A model generated the notes under the pieces. That model searched no databases, had not been told where the DNA came from, and was given only the letters and a program-made list of their open reading frames with translations. Position numbers and translations under genes: made by a program. A DNA stretch of 64,000 bases from Pseudomonas sp. LS44 (lineage in GTDB: Bacteria; Pseudomonadota; Gammaproteobacteria; Pseudomonadales; Pseudomonadaceae), in contig NZ_CP102830.1 in the NCBI RefSeq assembly GCF_024730785.1, positions 2,666,001-2,730,000 on the forward strand, read 5' to 3'. Below, piece after piece: positions 51,475 to 60,742 of this stretch. Numbering within the stretch: the first letter of the stretch is position 1; each line of letters begins with the position of its first letter.

Positions 51475-52146
51475 TCATTCGCCGACGCTGATGGTCAGGC
51501 CGGCGGCAATGGCAAAAGGTGTCAGGGTTACCGCCAAGGCGGTCAGGCTGGCCAGCCACAACAAGTGGCCGACCGCCGGCAATCCTTGCAGGGAAGCTTG
51601 CAGCGCACCGCTGCCGAGAATCAGCACCGGGATATACAGCGGCAGAATCAGCAGCGCCAACAACAGGCCGCCACGCTTCAGACCGACGGTCAGCGCCGCG
51701 CCGACCGCACCGAGCAGGCTGAGCACCGGCGTGCCGAGCAGCAGCGACAACAGCAGCACCGGCAGGCAGCGCGCCGGCAAGCCGAGCATCAGCGCCAGCA
51801 GCGGCGCCAGCACCACCAGGGCCAGACCAGAAAACAGCCAGTGTGCCAGCACCTTGGCCAGAACCAGAAGAGGCAGGGGGTGCGGCGAAAGGACCCACTG
51901 CTCCAGCGAGCCGTCTTCAAAATCGCTGCGAAACAGCCCGTCCAGCGATAACAGCACCGCCAGCAAGGCGGCGACCCATACCAGGCCCGGCGACAAGGTT
52001 TGCAGCAACTGGGTTTCCGGACCGACGGCCAGCGGAAACAAGGCGACCACGATGGCGAAGAACACCAGCGGATTGGCCAGCTCGGACGGACGGCGGAACA
52101 GCAGGCGGGCTTCGCGGGCGATCAACAGGCTGAACACATTACTCAT
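51475..52146 (-). CDS. ccmB: Heme exporter permease CcmB
   Basis: 223-residue inner-membrane permease with six helices that partners the CcmA ATPase. It begins [20 protein letters not shown] and contains [20 protein letters not shown] and [20 protein letters not shown], characteristic of CcmB. It overlaps the ccmA stop region by 4 bases. Confidence 0.95.
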   Translation of the reverse strand: MSNVFSLLIAREARLLFRRPSELANPLVFFAIVVALFPLAVGPETQLLQTLSPGLVWVAALLAVLLSLDGLFRSDFEDGSLEQWVLSPHPLPLLVLAKVLAHWLFSGLALVVLAPLLALMLGLPARCLPVLLLSLLLGTPVLSLLGAVGAALTVGLKRGGLLLALLILPLYIPVLILGSGALQASLQGLPAVGHLLWLASLTALAVTLTPFAIAAGLTISVGE

Positions 52147-52793
52147 GCAGCGCGCTCACTCGCCAACAGTGCGCCTAGATCGAGCTCGCGATAGCCGCTC
52201 GGCTTAGCCGCCAGCGTGTGATGGGTGGTCAGCACCACCAAGCCGCCCTGCTCGCAATGAGCGGCCAAATGCGCTTCCAACTGGGCCACACCCTGCTTGT
52301 CCAGCGCGGTGAACGGCTCGTCGAGGACCCACAGCGGCGGCGCTTGCAGATACAGACGCGCCAGGGCCACGCGGCGCTGCTGGCCGGCGGACAAGGTATG
52401 GCAAGGGACATCCTCGAAACCACGCAGGCCAACCGCCTCCAGCGCCTGCCAGATCGCCGCACGCTCGGCGGGTTGATGCAAGGCGCAGAGCCAAGCGAGG
52501 TTTTCTTCGGCGCTGAGCAAACCTTTGATTCCGGCCGCGTGGCCGATCCACAACAGATTGCGCGCCAGTTCACCGCGCAATTTGTGCAACGGCTGGCCAT
52601 TCAGGCGAATTTCACCGGCGGTCGGCTGCATCAAGCCCGCGAGCAGGCGCAGCAAGCTAGTTTTGCCACTGCCATTCGGCCCACTGACCTGGAGCATCTC
52701 GCCGCCGCTTAGGCGCAAGTCGAGTCGCTCGAACAGCAGACGCCAGTCCCGCTCACAGGCGAGCGCCACGGTTTCAAGGACAGGGCTGGTCAC
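52143..52793 (-). CDS. ccmA: Heme exporter ATP-binding protein CcmA
   Basis: 216-residue cytoplasmic ABC ATPase releasing holo-CcmE from CcmC in an ATP-dependent way. Walker A is [18 protein letters not shown], the signature region is [17 protein letters not shown], and Walker B is [13 protein letters not shown]. No ATG is available in frame near the N terminus. GTG 52793 ([17 protein letters not shown]) fits other pseudomonad CcmA starts as I recall them; TTG 52808 would add five residues. First gene of the ccm operon, divergent from the fliK-like gene. Confidence 0.93.
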   Translation of the reverse strand: MTSPVLETVALACERDWRLLFERLDLRLSGGEMLQVSGPNGSGKTSLLRLLAGLMQPTAGEIRLNGQPLHKLRGELARNLLWIGHAAGIKGLLSAEENLAWLCALHQPAERAAIWQALEAVGLRGFEDVPCHTLSAGQQRRVALARLYLQAPPLWVLDEPFTALDKQGVAQLEAHLAAHCEQGGLVVLTTHHTLAAKPSGYRELDLGALLASERAA

Positions 52794-52943
52794 GGCATGC
52801 TTATCCAAAGGCGCTCAAGTCTGGAGGGTGTCGGCCGCTATACTGGCATACGCAAAATGCACGGTCGGCGCGACCGGGGCGGCATTATACATGCCCGGCC
52901 CGACTAGCCGCAGCGGCCAATTTCAACAGGTTGTAACCCCTTC

Positions 52944-54482
52944 ATGAGCGAAATCAGCAGCTCTCGCCCGCTACCCGCCAGCCCGCCACCGACGCGTCCC
53001 AGCCAGGTGGCCGAGCAGGCGCTCAAGCTCTTGCAGCCGCTCGATGGACTGCTGGCCAGTGGCGAAGCCGCCAAGGCCGAAGTGATCGCGGTGCGCGAGG
53101 CGGTGGCGCAGAGCTTTCAGGTGCTGCTCAAACTGACCCTGGCCAACGGCAGCCACGCCACGCTCCAGGCCAGCAGCAACCAGCCGCTCAGCCAAGGCAG
53201 CCTGCTCAATGTCACCGCGCTTTCCGACACCCGCCTGGCGATGGTCCTGCAGAACGCCGGCGCCGCCGCGCTGACCAAGCTCGATCTGGATTTGCTGCCG
53301 GTCGGCACGCTGATCCAGGGCAAAGTCGAGGCACGTGAACAGATCGCCCAACTCAAGGCTCAGCAGGCGCTGTTTCGGGTAGTGGTCAATTTGCTCAATA
53401 CGCCCATGGCCGGCAGCAAGCTAAGCCTGGAAACCCCGCACGCCCTGCCGGTCGGCAGCCTGCTGACCGCCCAGGTGCAGGGCAACCAGGCGCTGAGTTT
53501 CCTGCCGCTGAGCAGCCGTCTCGACCAACTGGAAGTGAGCCAGCAGTTGCTTGGCCAGCAGAACCGCCAAGGCTCGCTCGAAGGATTGTTCAAAGCGCTG
53601 CACAGTGTGAATGGCGATGCCCTGCCGGAAGGCCTACGCAATAGCGTCGAGCGACTGCTTGGCGGCCTGCCGGAAGCGACGCAACTGAGTGATGCCAAAG
53701 GCCTGGCCAAGGCTCTGGAAAACAGCGGCATGCAGCTCGAAGCCAAATTGCTGGGCGGGCACACCGGCACCCTGCCGCAAGACCTCAAAGCCAATCTGCT
53801 GCGCCTGATCGGCCAGTTGCTGCCGCAGCTACCTGGCGCGGCGCCACTCAGCGCTGGTGCGGCCGGCGCTCTGGCGCAAGCACTGCCGGCCTTTGCGCGC
53901 AACACCTTGGGCGCTCTCGGCCAGGGCAGCAGCCGACAACAAGCGCTGGGATTTCCGCTGCCTTCCAAATTGCTTCAGGCGATGGATGAGGAAGTCGATC
54001 TGGAGGCCCTGCTGAAACTCGCCGCGGCAGCCGTCTCACGCCTGCAGACACATCAGTTATCGAGCCTGGCGCAGACCCAGATGACGCCCGAAGGCAACCT
54101 GCTGACCACCTGGCAGATGGAAGTGCCGATGCGTAACCAGGAGGATCTGGTGCCGCTGCAGCTCAAACTGCAGCGTGAGGAGCAGGCCAAACAGGGCAAG
54201 AACGAGCAGCAGGAAATGCTCTGGCGCGTCGAACTGGCATTCGATCTCGCCCCGCTCGGGCCACTGCAAGTGCAGGCCCAGCTGGCCCATGGCAGCCTGT
54301 CTGGCCAGCTGTGGGCCGAGCGCTCGGCCACCGCCGCAATGATCACTGGCGAACTGGACAACCTGCGTGAGCGTTTGCTCGCCGCCGGGCTTAGCGTCGG
54401 CGCGCTGGCCTGTCGCCAAGGCACACCACCGCAAGGTCCGCGGACCTCTCTGGAACAGCGCTGGATCGACGAAACCGCATGA
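52944..54482 (+). CDS. Flagellar hook-length control protein FliK-like
   Basis: 512-residue protein with an alanine/leucine/glutamine-rich, low-complexity N-terminal and middle part, and a C-terminal FliK-type domain beginning near residue 375 (LLTTWQMEVPMRNQEDLVPL, VELAFDLAPLGPLQVQAQLA, SGQLWAERSATAAMI). FliK measures hook length and switches export specificity through FlhB. This is a second, non-canonical FliK homologue in pseudomonads, paired with a stand-alone FlhB C-terminal-type protein (ATGA overlap). Its exact role is not established. Divergent from ccmA. Confidence 0.83.
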   Translation: MSEISSSRPLPASPPPTRPSQVAEQALKLLQPLDGLLASGEAAKAEVIAVREAVAQSFQVLLKLTLANGSHATLQASSNQPLSQGSLLNVTALSDTRLAMVLQNAGAAALTKLDLDLLPVGTLIQGKVEAREQIAQLKAQQALFRVVVNLLNTPMAGSKLSLETPHALPVGSLLTAQVQGNQALSFLPLSSRLDQLEVSQQLLGQQNRQGSLEGLFKALHSVNGDALPEGLRNSVERLLGGLPEATQLSDAKGLAKALENSGMQLEAKLLGGHTGTLPQDLKANLLRLIGQLLPQLPGAAPLSAGAAGALAQALPAFARNTLGALGQGSSRQQALGFPLPSKLLQAMDEEVDLEALLKLAAAAVSRLQTHQLSSLAQTQMTPEGNLLTTWQMEVPMRNQEDLVPLQLKLQREEQAKQGKNEQQEMLWRVELAFDLAPLGPLQVQAQLAHGSLSGQLWAERSATAAMITGELDNLRERLLAAGLSVGALACRQGTPPQGPRTSLEQRWIDETA

Positions 54483-54808
54483 AACGCCAAGCTCCGCGCC
54501 AAGCCATCGCCCTCACCTACGACGGCCAGAACGCCCCCAGCCTGAGTGCCAAGGGTGACGACGAACTAGCCGAGGCGATTCTCGCCATCGCCCGCGAATA
54601 CGAAGTGCCTATCTACGAGAACGCCGAGTTGGTCCGCCTGTTGGCGCGCTTGGAGCTCGGCGATGCGATTCCCGAAGCGCTGTATCGCTGCATCGCCGAA
54701 ATCATCGCCTTCGCTTGGCACCTGAAAGGCAAGTATCCCGTGGGGTTCGACCCCAATTCCCGTGACGAGCCGGAGTTGCCACTGCTCGAAGGCCCGAAAG
54801 ACACCTGA
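54479..54808 (+). CDS. FlhB/YscU C-terminal-domain-like small protein
   Basis: 109-residue soluble protein equal to the cytoplasmic C-terminal domain of FlhB/YscU export-switch proteins: AIALTYDGQNAPSLSAKGDD, ILAIAREYEVPIYENAELVR, YRCIAEIIAFAWHLKGK. It lacks the four FlhB membrane helices and the self-cleaving NPTH site. In characterised flagella a similar lone C-terminal form can stand in for the cleaved FlhB fragment. The overlap with the fliK-like gene suggests that the two products act together at the export gate. Confidence 0.87.
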   Translation: MKRQAPRQAIALTYDGQNAPSLSAKGDDELAEAILAIAREYEVPIYENAELVRLLARLELGDAIPEALYRCIAEIIAFAWHLKGKYPVGFDPNSRDEPELPLLEGPKDT

Positions 54809-54812
54809 GTCG

Positions 54813-55154
54813 TCAGTCGACGATAAACAGGGTCACCCCCACCTGCGTCGATGAACGATGCGCCTCGGCATTGTCGCCGACCTGATAACTCATGCCCGGC
54901 CTGAGCGTGAAACGCCGGCCATCTTCCAACTCGGTATCCAGCTCACCGTTCAGACACAGCAACGCGTGGCCTTTGTGGCACCAATGGTCTGCCAGATATC
55001 CAGGGGAATACTCGACCATACGCACCCGAACGCGCTGTTGCTGCGGGCCGAAATGAGCGGTGCGCCAGCGCGCCACGCCCTGTTCGCCCGCGTGTTCGGT
55101 CGGCGCCACCTGCACCCAATTGGTGATACCAAACGGAAATGCCGCCAGCTCCAC
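54813..55154 (-). CDS. Small cupin-fold protein (DHCW-motif type)
   Basis: 113-residue beta-barrel protein. LADHWCHKGHALLCLNGELD carries histidines of the cupin first motif, and LRPGMSYQVGDNAEAHRS carries the second. The family is named after a DHCW motif; here the order reads DHWC. Function unknown. It converges on the FlhB-like gene, with 4 bases between stops. Confidence 0.75.
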   Translation of the reverse strand: MELAAFPFGITNWVQVAPTEHAGEQGVARWRTAHFGPQQQRVRVRMVEYSPGYLADHWCHKGHALLCLNGELDTELEDGRRFTLRPGMSYQVGDNAEAHRSSTQVGVTLFIVD

Positions 55155-55264
55155 TGCTGCTCTCCTGCCAGTTTAATAGTTGGCCGGAGTATCTCCCGGG
55201 CAGCGGCCAGCGCCTCGCGAAAATTCGCGGGAATGCCTATGAAGGAAACTAATGCAGTGGGATA

Positions 55265-55666
55265 TCAGGCCTTCGGGCGGCCCTGATTGAGCTTGCTGAT
55301 CAGCTCGGCCTCGGCGCGGCTAAGACCGCAGGACTGCGTCAGATCGTCGACGCTGGCACCCAGTCCGACCAGGCGCGCAGCCTGGGTGAATGACAAGCTA
55401 GTAGGGTCGCGCTGCTCGATCTGGCTGAGCTTGTCGGGCAGCGGCGCCACCACCCGGCGTACCTCCTGCAGCTCTTCGCCCATGCGAATGCTGCCGGTCA
55501 GGTAGGTATCCAGGCGCTTGGACAATTCCTTGATGCGTTGGTCGCGGGCGGCATCGCGCGTGGCCTGCCCCGCCGCCTGCTCACGCAAGCGCCGCGTCAA
55601 CGTCCAGCAGAACACCACCAGGGCGACGCAGACAACGGCAAGGACCAGCAGCGCGATTTCGATCAA
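55265..55666 (-). CDS. DUF2802 membrane-anchored protein linked to chemotaxis genes
   Basis: 133-residue protein with one N-terminal membrane helix (IALLVLAVVCVALVVFCWTL), a coiled-coil-like middle (RDQRIKELSKRLDTYL, GEELQEVRRVVAPLPDKL) and a C-terminal conserved domain (ARLVGLGASVDDLTQSCGLS, AEAELISKLNQ). DUF2802 proteins sit at the end of che clusters in pseudomonads; no function is established. One base separates it from cheW. Confidence 0.85.
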   Translation of the reverse strand: MIEIALLVLAVVCVALVVFCWTLTRRLREQAAGQATRDAARDQRIKELSKRLDTYLTGSIRMGEELQEVRRVVAPLPDKLSQIEQRDPTSLSFTQAARLVGLGASVDDLTQSCGLSRAEAELISKLNQGRPKA

Positions 55667-55667
55667 C

Positions 55668-56147
55668 TCAGATGTTCTCCAGCTCCGACCATTCTTCTTC
55701 GCTCATCATCTTGTCGAGCTCGACCAGAATCAACAGTTCGCCATTCTTGTTGCAGACGCCCTGGATGAACTTGGCGGACTCATCGTTACCCACATTCGGC
55801 GCCGTTTCCACCTCGGACTGACGCAGATAGACCACTTCGGCCACGCTGTCGACGAGAATACCGACCACTTGCTTGTCGGCCTCGATGATCACGATGCGTG
55901 TGTTGTCGCTCACCGGCGCCGGAGCCAGACCGAAGCGTTGACGGGTATCGATCACCGTCACCACGTTGCCGCGCAAGTTGATGATGCCCAAAACATAGCT
56001 CGGCGCACCCGGTACTGGGGCGATTTCGGTATAGCGCAGCACTTCCTGAACCTGCATCACGTTGATGCCATAGGTTTCGTTGTCCAGGCGGAAAGTTACC
56101 CATTGCAGGATCGGATCTTCAGCACCCTGTATCGACGATTTCTTCAT
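55668..56147 (-). CDS. cheW: Chemotaxis scaffold protein CheW
   Basis: 159-residue CheW adaptor linking CheA to chemoreceptors in polar arrays. The single CheW domain starts at QWVTFRLDNETYGINVMQVQ and includes VPGAPSYVLGIINLRGNVVT, the receptor-binding strand, and IVIIEADKQVVGILVDSVAE. Normal length with little extra sequence. It lies in the cheY-Z-A-B-motCD-parCP-cheW run. Confidence 0.94.
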   Translation of the reverse strand: MKKSSIQGAEDPILQWVTFRLDNETYGINVMQVQEVLRYTEIAPVPGAPSYVLGIINLRGNVVTVIDTRQRFGLAPAPVSDNTRIVIIEADKQVVGILVDSVAEVVYLRQSEVETAPNVGNDESAKFIQGVCNKNGELLILVELDKMMSEEEWSELENI

Positions 56148-56253
56148 TCCCCTACCCTCATCCGAACCCGCTTACGGCGGTGCGCGCGGGTGTGCCCGCT
56201 GTTATTGACACAACTATTGGTACTAGTCCCGCCCAGGGCGCGACAGCAATTCT

Positions 56254-57045
56254 TCAATGCAACTGGCCATCGGCCAGGCGTTTGGCGCCGCCACTGGCGA
56301 TCAGCTCCGCAAGCGAGGCCACATCCAGCAACGCGCACATATGTTCGATCACCGTCCCCGCCAGCCACGGCCGTTGAGTACGCTGGCCACGCCATTTGAT
56401 CTCGGCCGGATCGAGGCGAATCGAGCGGCTGACCTGATGCACCGCCAGCCCCCACTCGTAGCCCTGTACCGAAATCACGTATTGCAGGCCCTCGCGGAAG
56501 TCGGCGCGGTAGCGATCCGGCATCACCCAGCGCGCGGTATCCAGCACTTTCAAATTGCCCGCCTGGCACGGCAGGATACCGAGGAACCAATCCGGCTGAC
56601 CGAACAGCGGCGTCAGCTCTTGGTCAGCCAGCGGGTAGATCGAGCCGAGGCAGACCAGCGGTACCGCGAGGGTCAGGCCGGCAACATCGAACAGCAAACA
56701 TTCGAACGGCTGCTCCGCCCAGCTCGGACGCCCATCGGCGTTGAGCGCCAGAAGCGGTGCCGGCGCATGGCTGGCCTGCAACTCGGCGACCGGCGCCAGC
56801 ACGATCGGTGCTGGCGGCTCTATTGGCGGGGTCTCGACCACTTCAATCACGCGCGGCGCAACCTCGACCACCGGCGCCACGCTGAGCAGACGCGCATCGC
56901 GCACCTGCTCCTCAAGCATCGCCGCCTCGAATTCCTCGTGGCTCACCGACTCGGCCAATTCGGCCGCCGCTTCTTGCAACAGCGCGTCCAGATAGGACTG
57001 CAAGGCCAGCTGTGGGCGCGTGGCGGTGGCGACGGGACGACTCAT
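56254..57045 (-). CDS. CheW-domain protein, ParP-like
   Basis: 263-residue protein. An N-terminal disordered part rich in proline and valine (VVEVAPRVIEVVETPPIEPP) precedes a C-terminal CheW-like domain (CLLFDVAGLTLAVPLVCLGS, FLGILPCQAGNLKVLDTARW). Its position immediately after a ParA-type ATPase in a polar chemotaxis cluster fits ParP, which connects ParC to CheA at the pole. Assignment as ParP rests on this context. It starts 72 bases after the ParC stop on the minus strand. Confidence 0.78.
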   Translation of the reverse strand: MSRPVATATRPQLALQSYLDALLQEAAAELAESVSHEEFEAAMLEEQVRDARLLSVAPVVEVAPRVIEVVETPPIEPPAPIVLAPVAELQASHAPAPLLALNADGRPSWAEQPFECLLFDVAGLTLAVPLVCLGSIYPLADQELTPLFGQPDWFLGILPCQAGNLKVLDTARWVMPDRYRADFREGLQYVISVQGYEWGLAVHQVSRSIRLDPAEIKWRGQRTQRPWLAGTVIEHMCALLDVASLAELIASGGAKRLADGQLH

Positions 57046-57117
57046 GACGGCAACCTGAAAAAATGTACGTGCCTAGCTATCGGCAGGATGGCGACGGGAC
57101 TTGAGCACTCGTGCATC

Positions 57118-57906
57118 TCAAGCCACCTGAGTGGCCGGCAACTGCGCCAGCATGTGCTTGAGCAGCGCCTGATACGCGATGACGCCGCGGCTTTTGCTAT
57201 CGAATTGCGAAGGCGTGACGCCCGCCCGACTGGCATCGCGCAGGCGCGTATCGACGGGAATGTAGGCCGGCCACAGGTGCTGCGGATAGGCATCGCGCAG
57301 TGCCCGCAGAGTACTCAAGGAGGCCTGGGTACGCCGGTCGAACAGGGTCGGCACAATGCTGTAGGGCAAGGCCTGTTTGCGCGAACGATTGATCATCGCC
57401 AAGGTGCTGACCATACGCTCCAGGCCTTTGACCGCAAGGAACTCGGTCTGCACCGGAATCGCCAGCTGCTGGCTGGCCGCCAAGGCGTTGACCATTAGCA
57501 CACCGAGCAAGGGCGGACTGTCGATCAGGGCGAAATCAAACTTTTCCCACAGCTGGCTCAGGCTCTTGGAAACCACCAGGCCGAGGCCATTCTGGCCCGG
57601 CGATTGGCGCTCTAGGGTCGCCAGTGCAGTGCTCGAAGGCAACAAGGCAATGCGTTCGTGACTGGTCGGCAACAGCAGCTGTTGCGGCAAGCCTTGCGGC
57701 ACACTGCCTTGATGGAGGAACAGATCAAAGCAGCTATGTTCCAGGGCATCCGGATCGTGACCAAAATAGCTGGTCATCGAGCCATGCGGATCGAGATCGA
57801 CCACCACTACCCGCTTGCCGGCATCGGCGAGCAGGCCAGCCAGGGCAACGGTCGTCGTGGTTTTACCGACACCACCTTTTTGATTGGCTATTGCCCAGAC
57901 TTTCAT
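57118..57906 (-). CDS. ParA-family ATPase, ParC-like polar localiser
   Basis: 262-residue ATPase with the deviant Walker A VWAIANQKGGVGKTTTTVAL, the VVVVDLDPHGSMTSYFG switch region and FDFALIDSPPLLGVLMVNAL. The family includes plasmid partition ParA, MinD-like proteins and ParC, which places chemotaxis arrays at cell poles. Neighbours motD and the CheW-domain protein make ParC the best call. An upstream extension of the open frame has no ribosome site. Confidence 0.88.
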   Translation of the reverse strand: MKVWAIANQKGGVGKTTTTVALAGLLADAGKRVVVVDLDPHGSMTSYFGHDPDALEHSCFDLFLHQGSVPQGLPQQLLLPTSHERIALLPSSTALATLERQSPGQNGLGLVVSKSLSQLWEKFDFALIDSPPLLGVLMVNALAASQQLAIPVQTEFLAVKGLERMVSTLAMINRSRKQALPYSIVPTLFDRRTQASLSTLRALRDAYPQHLWPAYIPVDTRLRDASRAGVTPSQFDSKSRGVIAYQALLKHMLAQLPATQVA

Positions 57907-57958
57907 GTGTTTCTTCCTTCTGACCCGCATCGCCCGTCGAGAAAAACGGCAACCGGCT

Positions 57959-58825
57959 TCAATGGGCCGGCGACGGAGAATTGACGGCGCCCGCTGCGGG
58001 GCCCGCTGTTGAGGCCTGTGGTGCAGATTGCATGCCAGTACCCATCGCGCTGCCGGCTTTGGTGCTGCCCATGCCGCTGACGGAGCGGCGCACATCGAGA
58101 TTGCGCGAGACCACCAGCACCACGCGGCGGTTGCGGGCGCGCCCCGCCTCGGTGGCGTTGTCGGCCACCGGCTGAAACTCGCCATAGCCAACCGCCGCCA
58201 GACGTCCGGCTTTCACGCCATCCATCTCCAGCATGCGCACCACACTCGCCGCCCGCGCCGAGGACAGTTCCCAGTTGGTCGGGTACTGCGCGGTCTTGAT
58301 CGGCAGATTGTCGGTGAAGCCTTCGACATGCACCGGGTTCTCGTACGGCGCCAGGATCTTGGCAACCTTTTCGACGATAACGAATGCCTGGTTACGCGGG
58401 ACCGCATCGCCACTGGGGAACAACAGGCTCGAACTTAGCTCCAGCTCGACCCACAGCTCATTGCCACGCACCAGGACCTGACCGCTTTCGATCAGCTCGC
58501 CAAACGTCTGGCGCATGCTCTTGGCGATGTCTTCCAGGGCCTCGGCGGACTCGTCGCGGCCATGCGCCACGTCCTGATCCTCCGGACGCTCGGGAGCGGT
58601 GGTCAGCGGGCGCTCTTCGCCGACCGGAATCGGCTTGATCGCCCGATCCGGCTGGTTGAATACGCCGACCAGGGTGTCGGAGAGAATTTTGTATTTGCCC
58701 TCGTTGAGCGAGGAGATCGAGTACATCACCACGAAGAAAGCGAACAGCAAGGTGATGAAGTCCGCGTAGGACACCAGCCAGCGTTCGTGATTTTCATGTT
58801 CTTCCTGATGACGCCTACGGGGCAT
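57959..58825 (-). CDS. motD: Flagellar motor protein MotD
   Basis: 288-residue stator B-type subunit, one of two stator sets in Pseudomonas (the other being MotAB). The single membrane helix carries the ion-conducting aspartate in LVSYADFITLLFAFFVVMYS. A periplasmic OmpA-like peptidoglycan-binding domain follows: VHVEGFTDNLPIKTAQYPTN and AGRARNRRVVLVVSRN. The C-terminal alanine/proline-rich tail is low complexity. A 12-base gap separates it from motC upstream. Confidence 0.94.
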   Translation of the reverse strand: MPRRRHQEEHENHERWLVSYADFITLLFAFFVVMYSISSLNEGKYKILSDTLVGVFNQPDRAIKPIPVGEERPLTTAPERPEDQDVAHGRDESAEALEDIAKSMRQTFGELIESGQVLVRGNELWVELELSSSLLFPSGDAVPRNQAFVIVEKVAKILAPYENPVHVEGFTDNLPIKTAQYPTNWELSSARAASVVRMLEMDGVKAGRLAAVGYGEFQPVADNATEAGRARNRRVVLVVSRNLDVRRSVSGMGSTKAGSAMGTGMQSAPQASTAGPAAGAVNSPSPAH

Positions 58826-58837
58826 GGGCGGACTCCA

Positions 58838-59578
58838 TCAATCCATGAAACCTTGCAGTTTCAGTTCGATGGCGCGCGGGTTCTCGCCCTCGGCGATCGA
58901 CAAGATGCCTTCCAGGAGCATTTCCCGGTACCGCGCCTGACGCTGCACCACGGCCTTGAGCTTGTTGCCGATCGGCAGCAGCAACAGGTTGGCGAAACCC
59001 ACGCCGTAAATGGTCGCGACGAACGCCACGGCAATCCCACTGCCGAGCATGCTCGGGTCGGCGAGGTTGCCCATCACGTGAATCAAGCCCATCACTGCGC
59101 CGATGATGCCGATGGTTGGCGCGTAACCACCCATGCTTTCAAAGACCTTCGCGGCCTGTAGGTCGCGGCTTTCCTGGGTGTACAAATCGACTTCGAGAAT
59201 GCTGCGGATCGCCTCCGGCTCGGAGCCGTCGACCAGCAACTGCAAGCCTTTGCGCGCAAACGGATCGGGCTCGGCATCGGCTACCGCCTCAAGGCCGAGC
59301 AAGCCTTCCTTGCGGGCGGTCAAACTCCAGCCCACGACCCGGTTGATGCCACCGATCAGATCGATCCGCGGGGGAAAGAGAATCCAGCTGACCGTGCTCA
59401 TCGCACGTTTGAACACCCGCACCGGCGCCTGCAGAAAAGCCGCGCCCAGGGTGCCGCCGATCACGATCAACGCCGCTGGACCGTTGAGCAGCGCACTCGC
59501 ATGGCCGCCCTCGAGGTAATTGCCACCGAGAATCGCGACCACCGCGAGAATGATGCCGATCAGGCTGAGGACATCCAT
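58838..59578 (-). CDS. motC: Flagellar motor protein MotC
   Basis: 246-residue MotA-type stator subunit with four helices, including IGIILAVVAILGGNYLEGG and PTIGIIGAVMGLIHVMGNLA, and a cytoplasmic loop of charged residues for torque contact (RYREMLLEGILSIAEGENPR). It pairs with MotD. The ATG overlaps the cheB stop by one base (TGATG), suggesting coupled translation. Confidence 0.95.
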   Translation of the reverse strand: MDVLSLIGIILAVVAILGGNYLEGGHASALLNGPAALIVIGGTLGAAFLQAPVRVFKRAMSTVSWILFPPRIDLIGGINRVVGWSLTARKEGLLGLEAVADAEPDPFARKGLQLLVDGSEPEAIRSILEVDLYTQESRDLQAAKVFESMGGYAPTIGIIGAVMGLIHVMGNLADPSMLGSGIAVAFVATIYGVGFANLLLLPIGNKLKAVVQRQARYREMLLEGILSIAEGENPRAIELKLQGFMD

Positions 59579-60696
59579 CAGCTACACGCCTCGACCAGAT
59601 GCCGGCCGATGTCATCGAGGGAGTACACGGCGTCGGCCAGATCGGCCTTCACCACCGCCATCGGCATGCCATAGATCACACAGCTGGCCTCATCCTGCGC
59701 CCAGACCTGGCTGCCACCTTGCTTGAGCATGCGCGCGCCTTCGCGGCCATCGGCGCCCATGCCGGTGAGGACCACCGCCAGGACTTTGTCGTTGAACGAT
59801 TTGGCCGCCGAGCCGAAGGTGATATCGACGCTCGGCTTGTAATTGAGTCGCTCATCGCCGGGCAGGATGCGCACCGCACCGCGGCTGTCGACCATCATCT
59901 GTTTGCCGCCTGGAGCCAGCAGCGCCAGACCGGGGCGCAGCAGATCACCGTCCTCGGCTTCCTTGACGCGGATCTGGCAGAGCTTGTCGAGGCGTTCGGC
60001 GAAGGCCTTGGTGAAAGCCGCCGGCATGTGCTGGATCAGCAGCAGTGGCGCGGGAAAACTCGCCGGCAACTGGCTGAGCACGCGTTGCAAGGCGACCGGC
60101 CCGCCGGTTGATGTACCGATTGCGACCAGCCGGTAATTCTTGCGTCGGGGCGCAGGGCTGGTCGGCGCAGCAGGCGCAGCTGCCGATGGTTGGGCTGGCG
60201 TCGAGCGGGCCGGCGCCGGACTGGTGCTGCGGTTATAAGCGGTCGCCGAAGTGCTCACCGGAGCAACCGGCGGCAACGGACTGCTGAACTGCCGGCGGTT
60301 GCTGCGCGCGATGCTGTGGACTTTCTCGCACAGCAGCTGTTTGACCTTCTCCGGATTACGCGAGATGTCTTCGAAGTTCTTCGGCAGAAAATCCACTGCC
60401 CCGGCATCCAGCGCATCGAGGGTGACGCGGGCGCCTTCGTGGGTCAGCGAGGAGAACATCAACACAGGGGTCGGGCAGCGCTGCATGATATGCCGCACGG
60501 CCGTGATGCCATCCATCATCGGCATCTCGTAATCCATGGTGATCACATCAGGGCGCAGCGCCAACGCCTGGTCGATAGCCTCGCGGCCATTGGTGGCGGT
60601 ACCGACAACCTGAATGTTGGTGTCGGCGGAGAGAATCTCCGAGACCCGCCGGCGAAAGAAGCCGGAGTCGTCGACCACCAGGACCTTGACTGCCAT
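59578..60696 (-). CDS. cheB: Chemotaxis response regulator methylesterase CheB
   Basis: 372-residue two-domain enzyme. The N-terminal receiver ([19 protein letters not shown], with the phosphorylated aspartate in [13 protein letters not shown]) is followed by a proline/alanine-rich linker and a C-terminal methylesterase. Its serine is in [13 protein letters not shown], its histidine in [18 protein letters not shown] and its aspartate in [12 protein letters not shown]. It removes methyl groups from chemoreceptors. ATG 60696 lies 46 bases after cheA. Confidence 0.95.
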   Translation of the reverse strand: MAVKVLVVDDSGFFRRRVSEILSADTNIQVVGTATNGREAIDQALALRPDVITMDYEMPMMDGITAVRHIMQRCPTPVLMFSSLTHEGARVTLDALDAGAVDFLPKNFEDISRNPEKVKQLLCEKVHSIARSNRRQFSSPLPPVAPVSTSATAYNRSTSPAPARSTPAQPSAAAPAAPTSPAPRRKNYRLVAIGTSTGGPVALQRVLSQLPASFPAPLLLIQHMPAAFTKAFAERLDKLCQIRVKEAEDGDLLRPGLALLAPGGKQMMVDSRGAVRILPGDERLNYKPSVDITFGSAAKSFNDKVLAVVLTGMGADGREGARMLKQGGSQVWAQDEASCVIYGMPMAVVKADLADAVYSLDDIGRHLVEACS

Positions 60697-60742
60697 AAAC
60701 ACTCCTGCATGCCGCCGCCCGTTGGGGTCGGCGGCCAAATCA

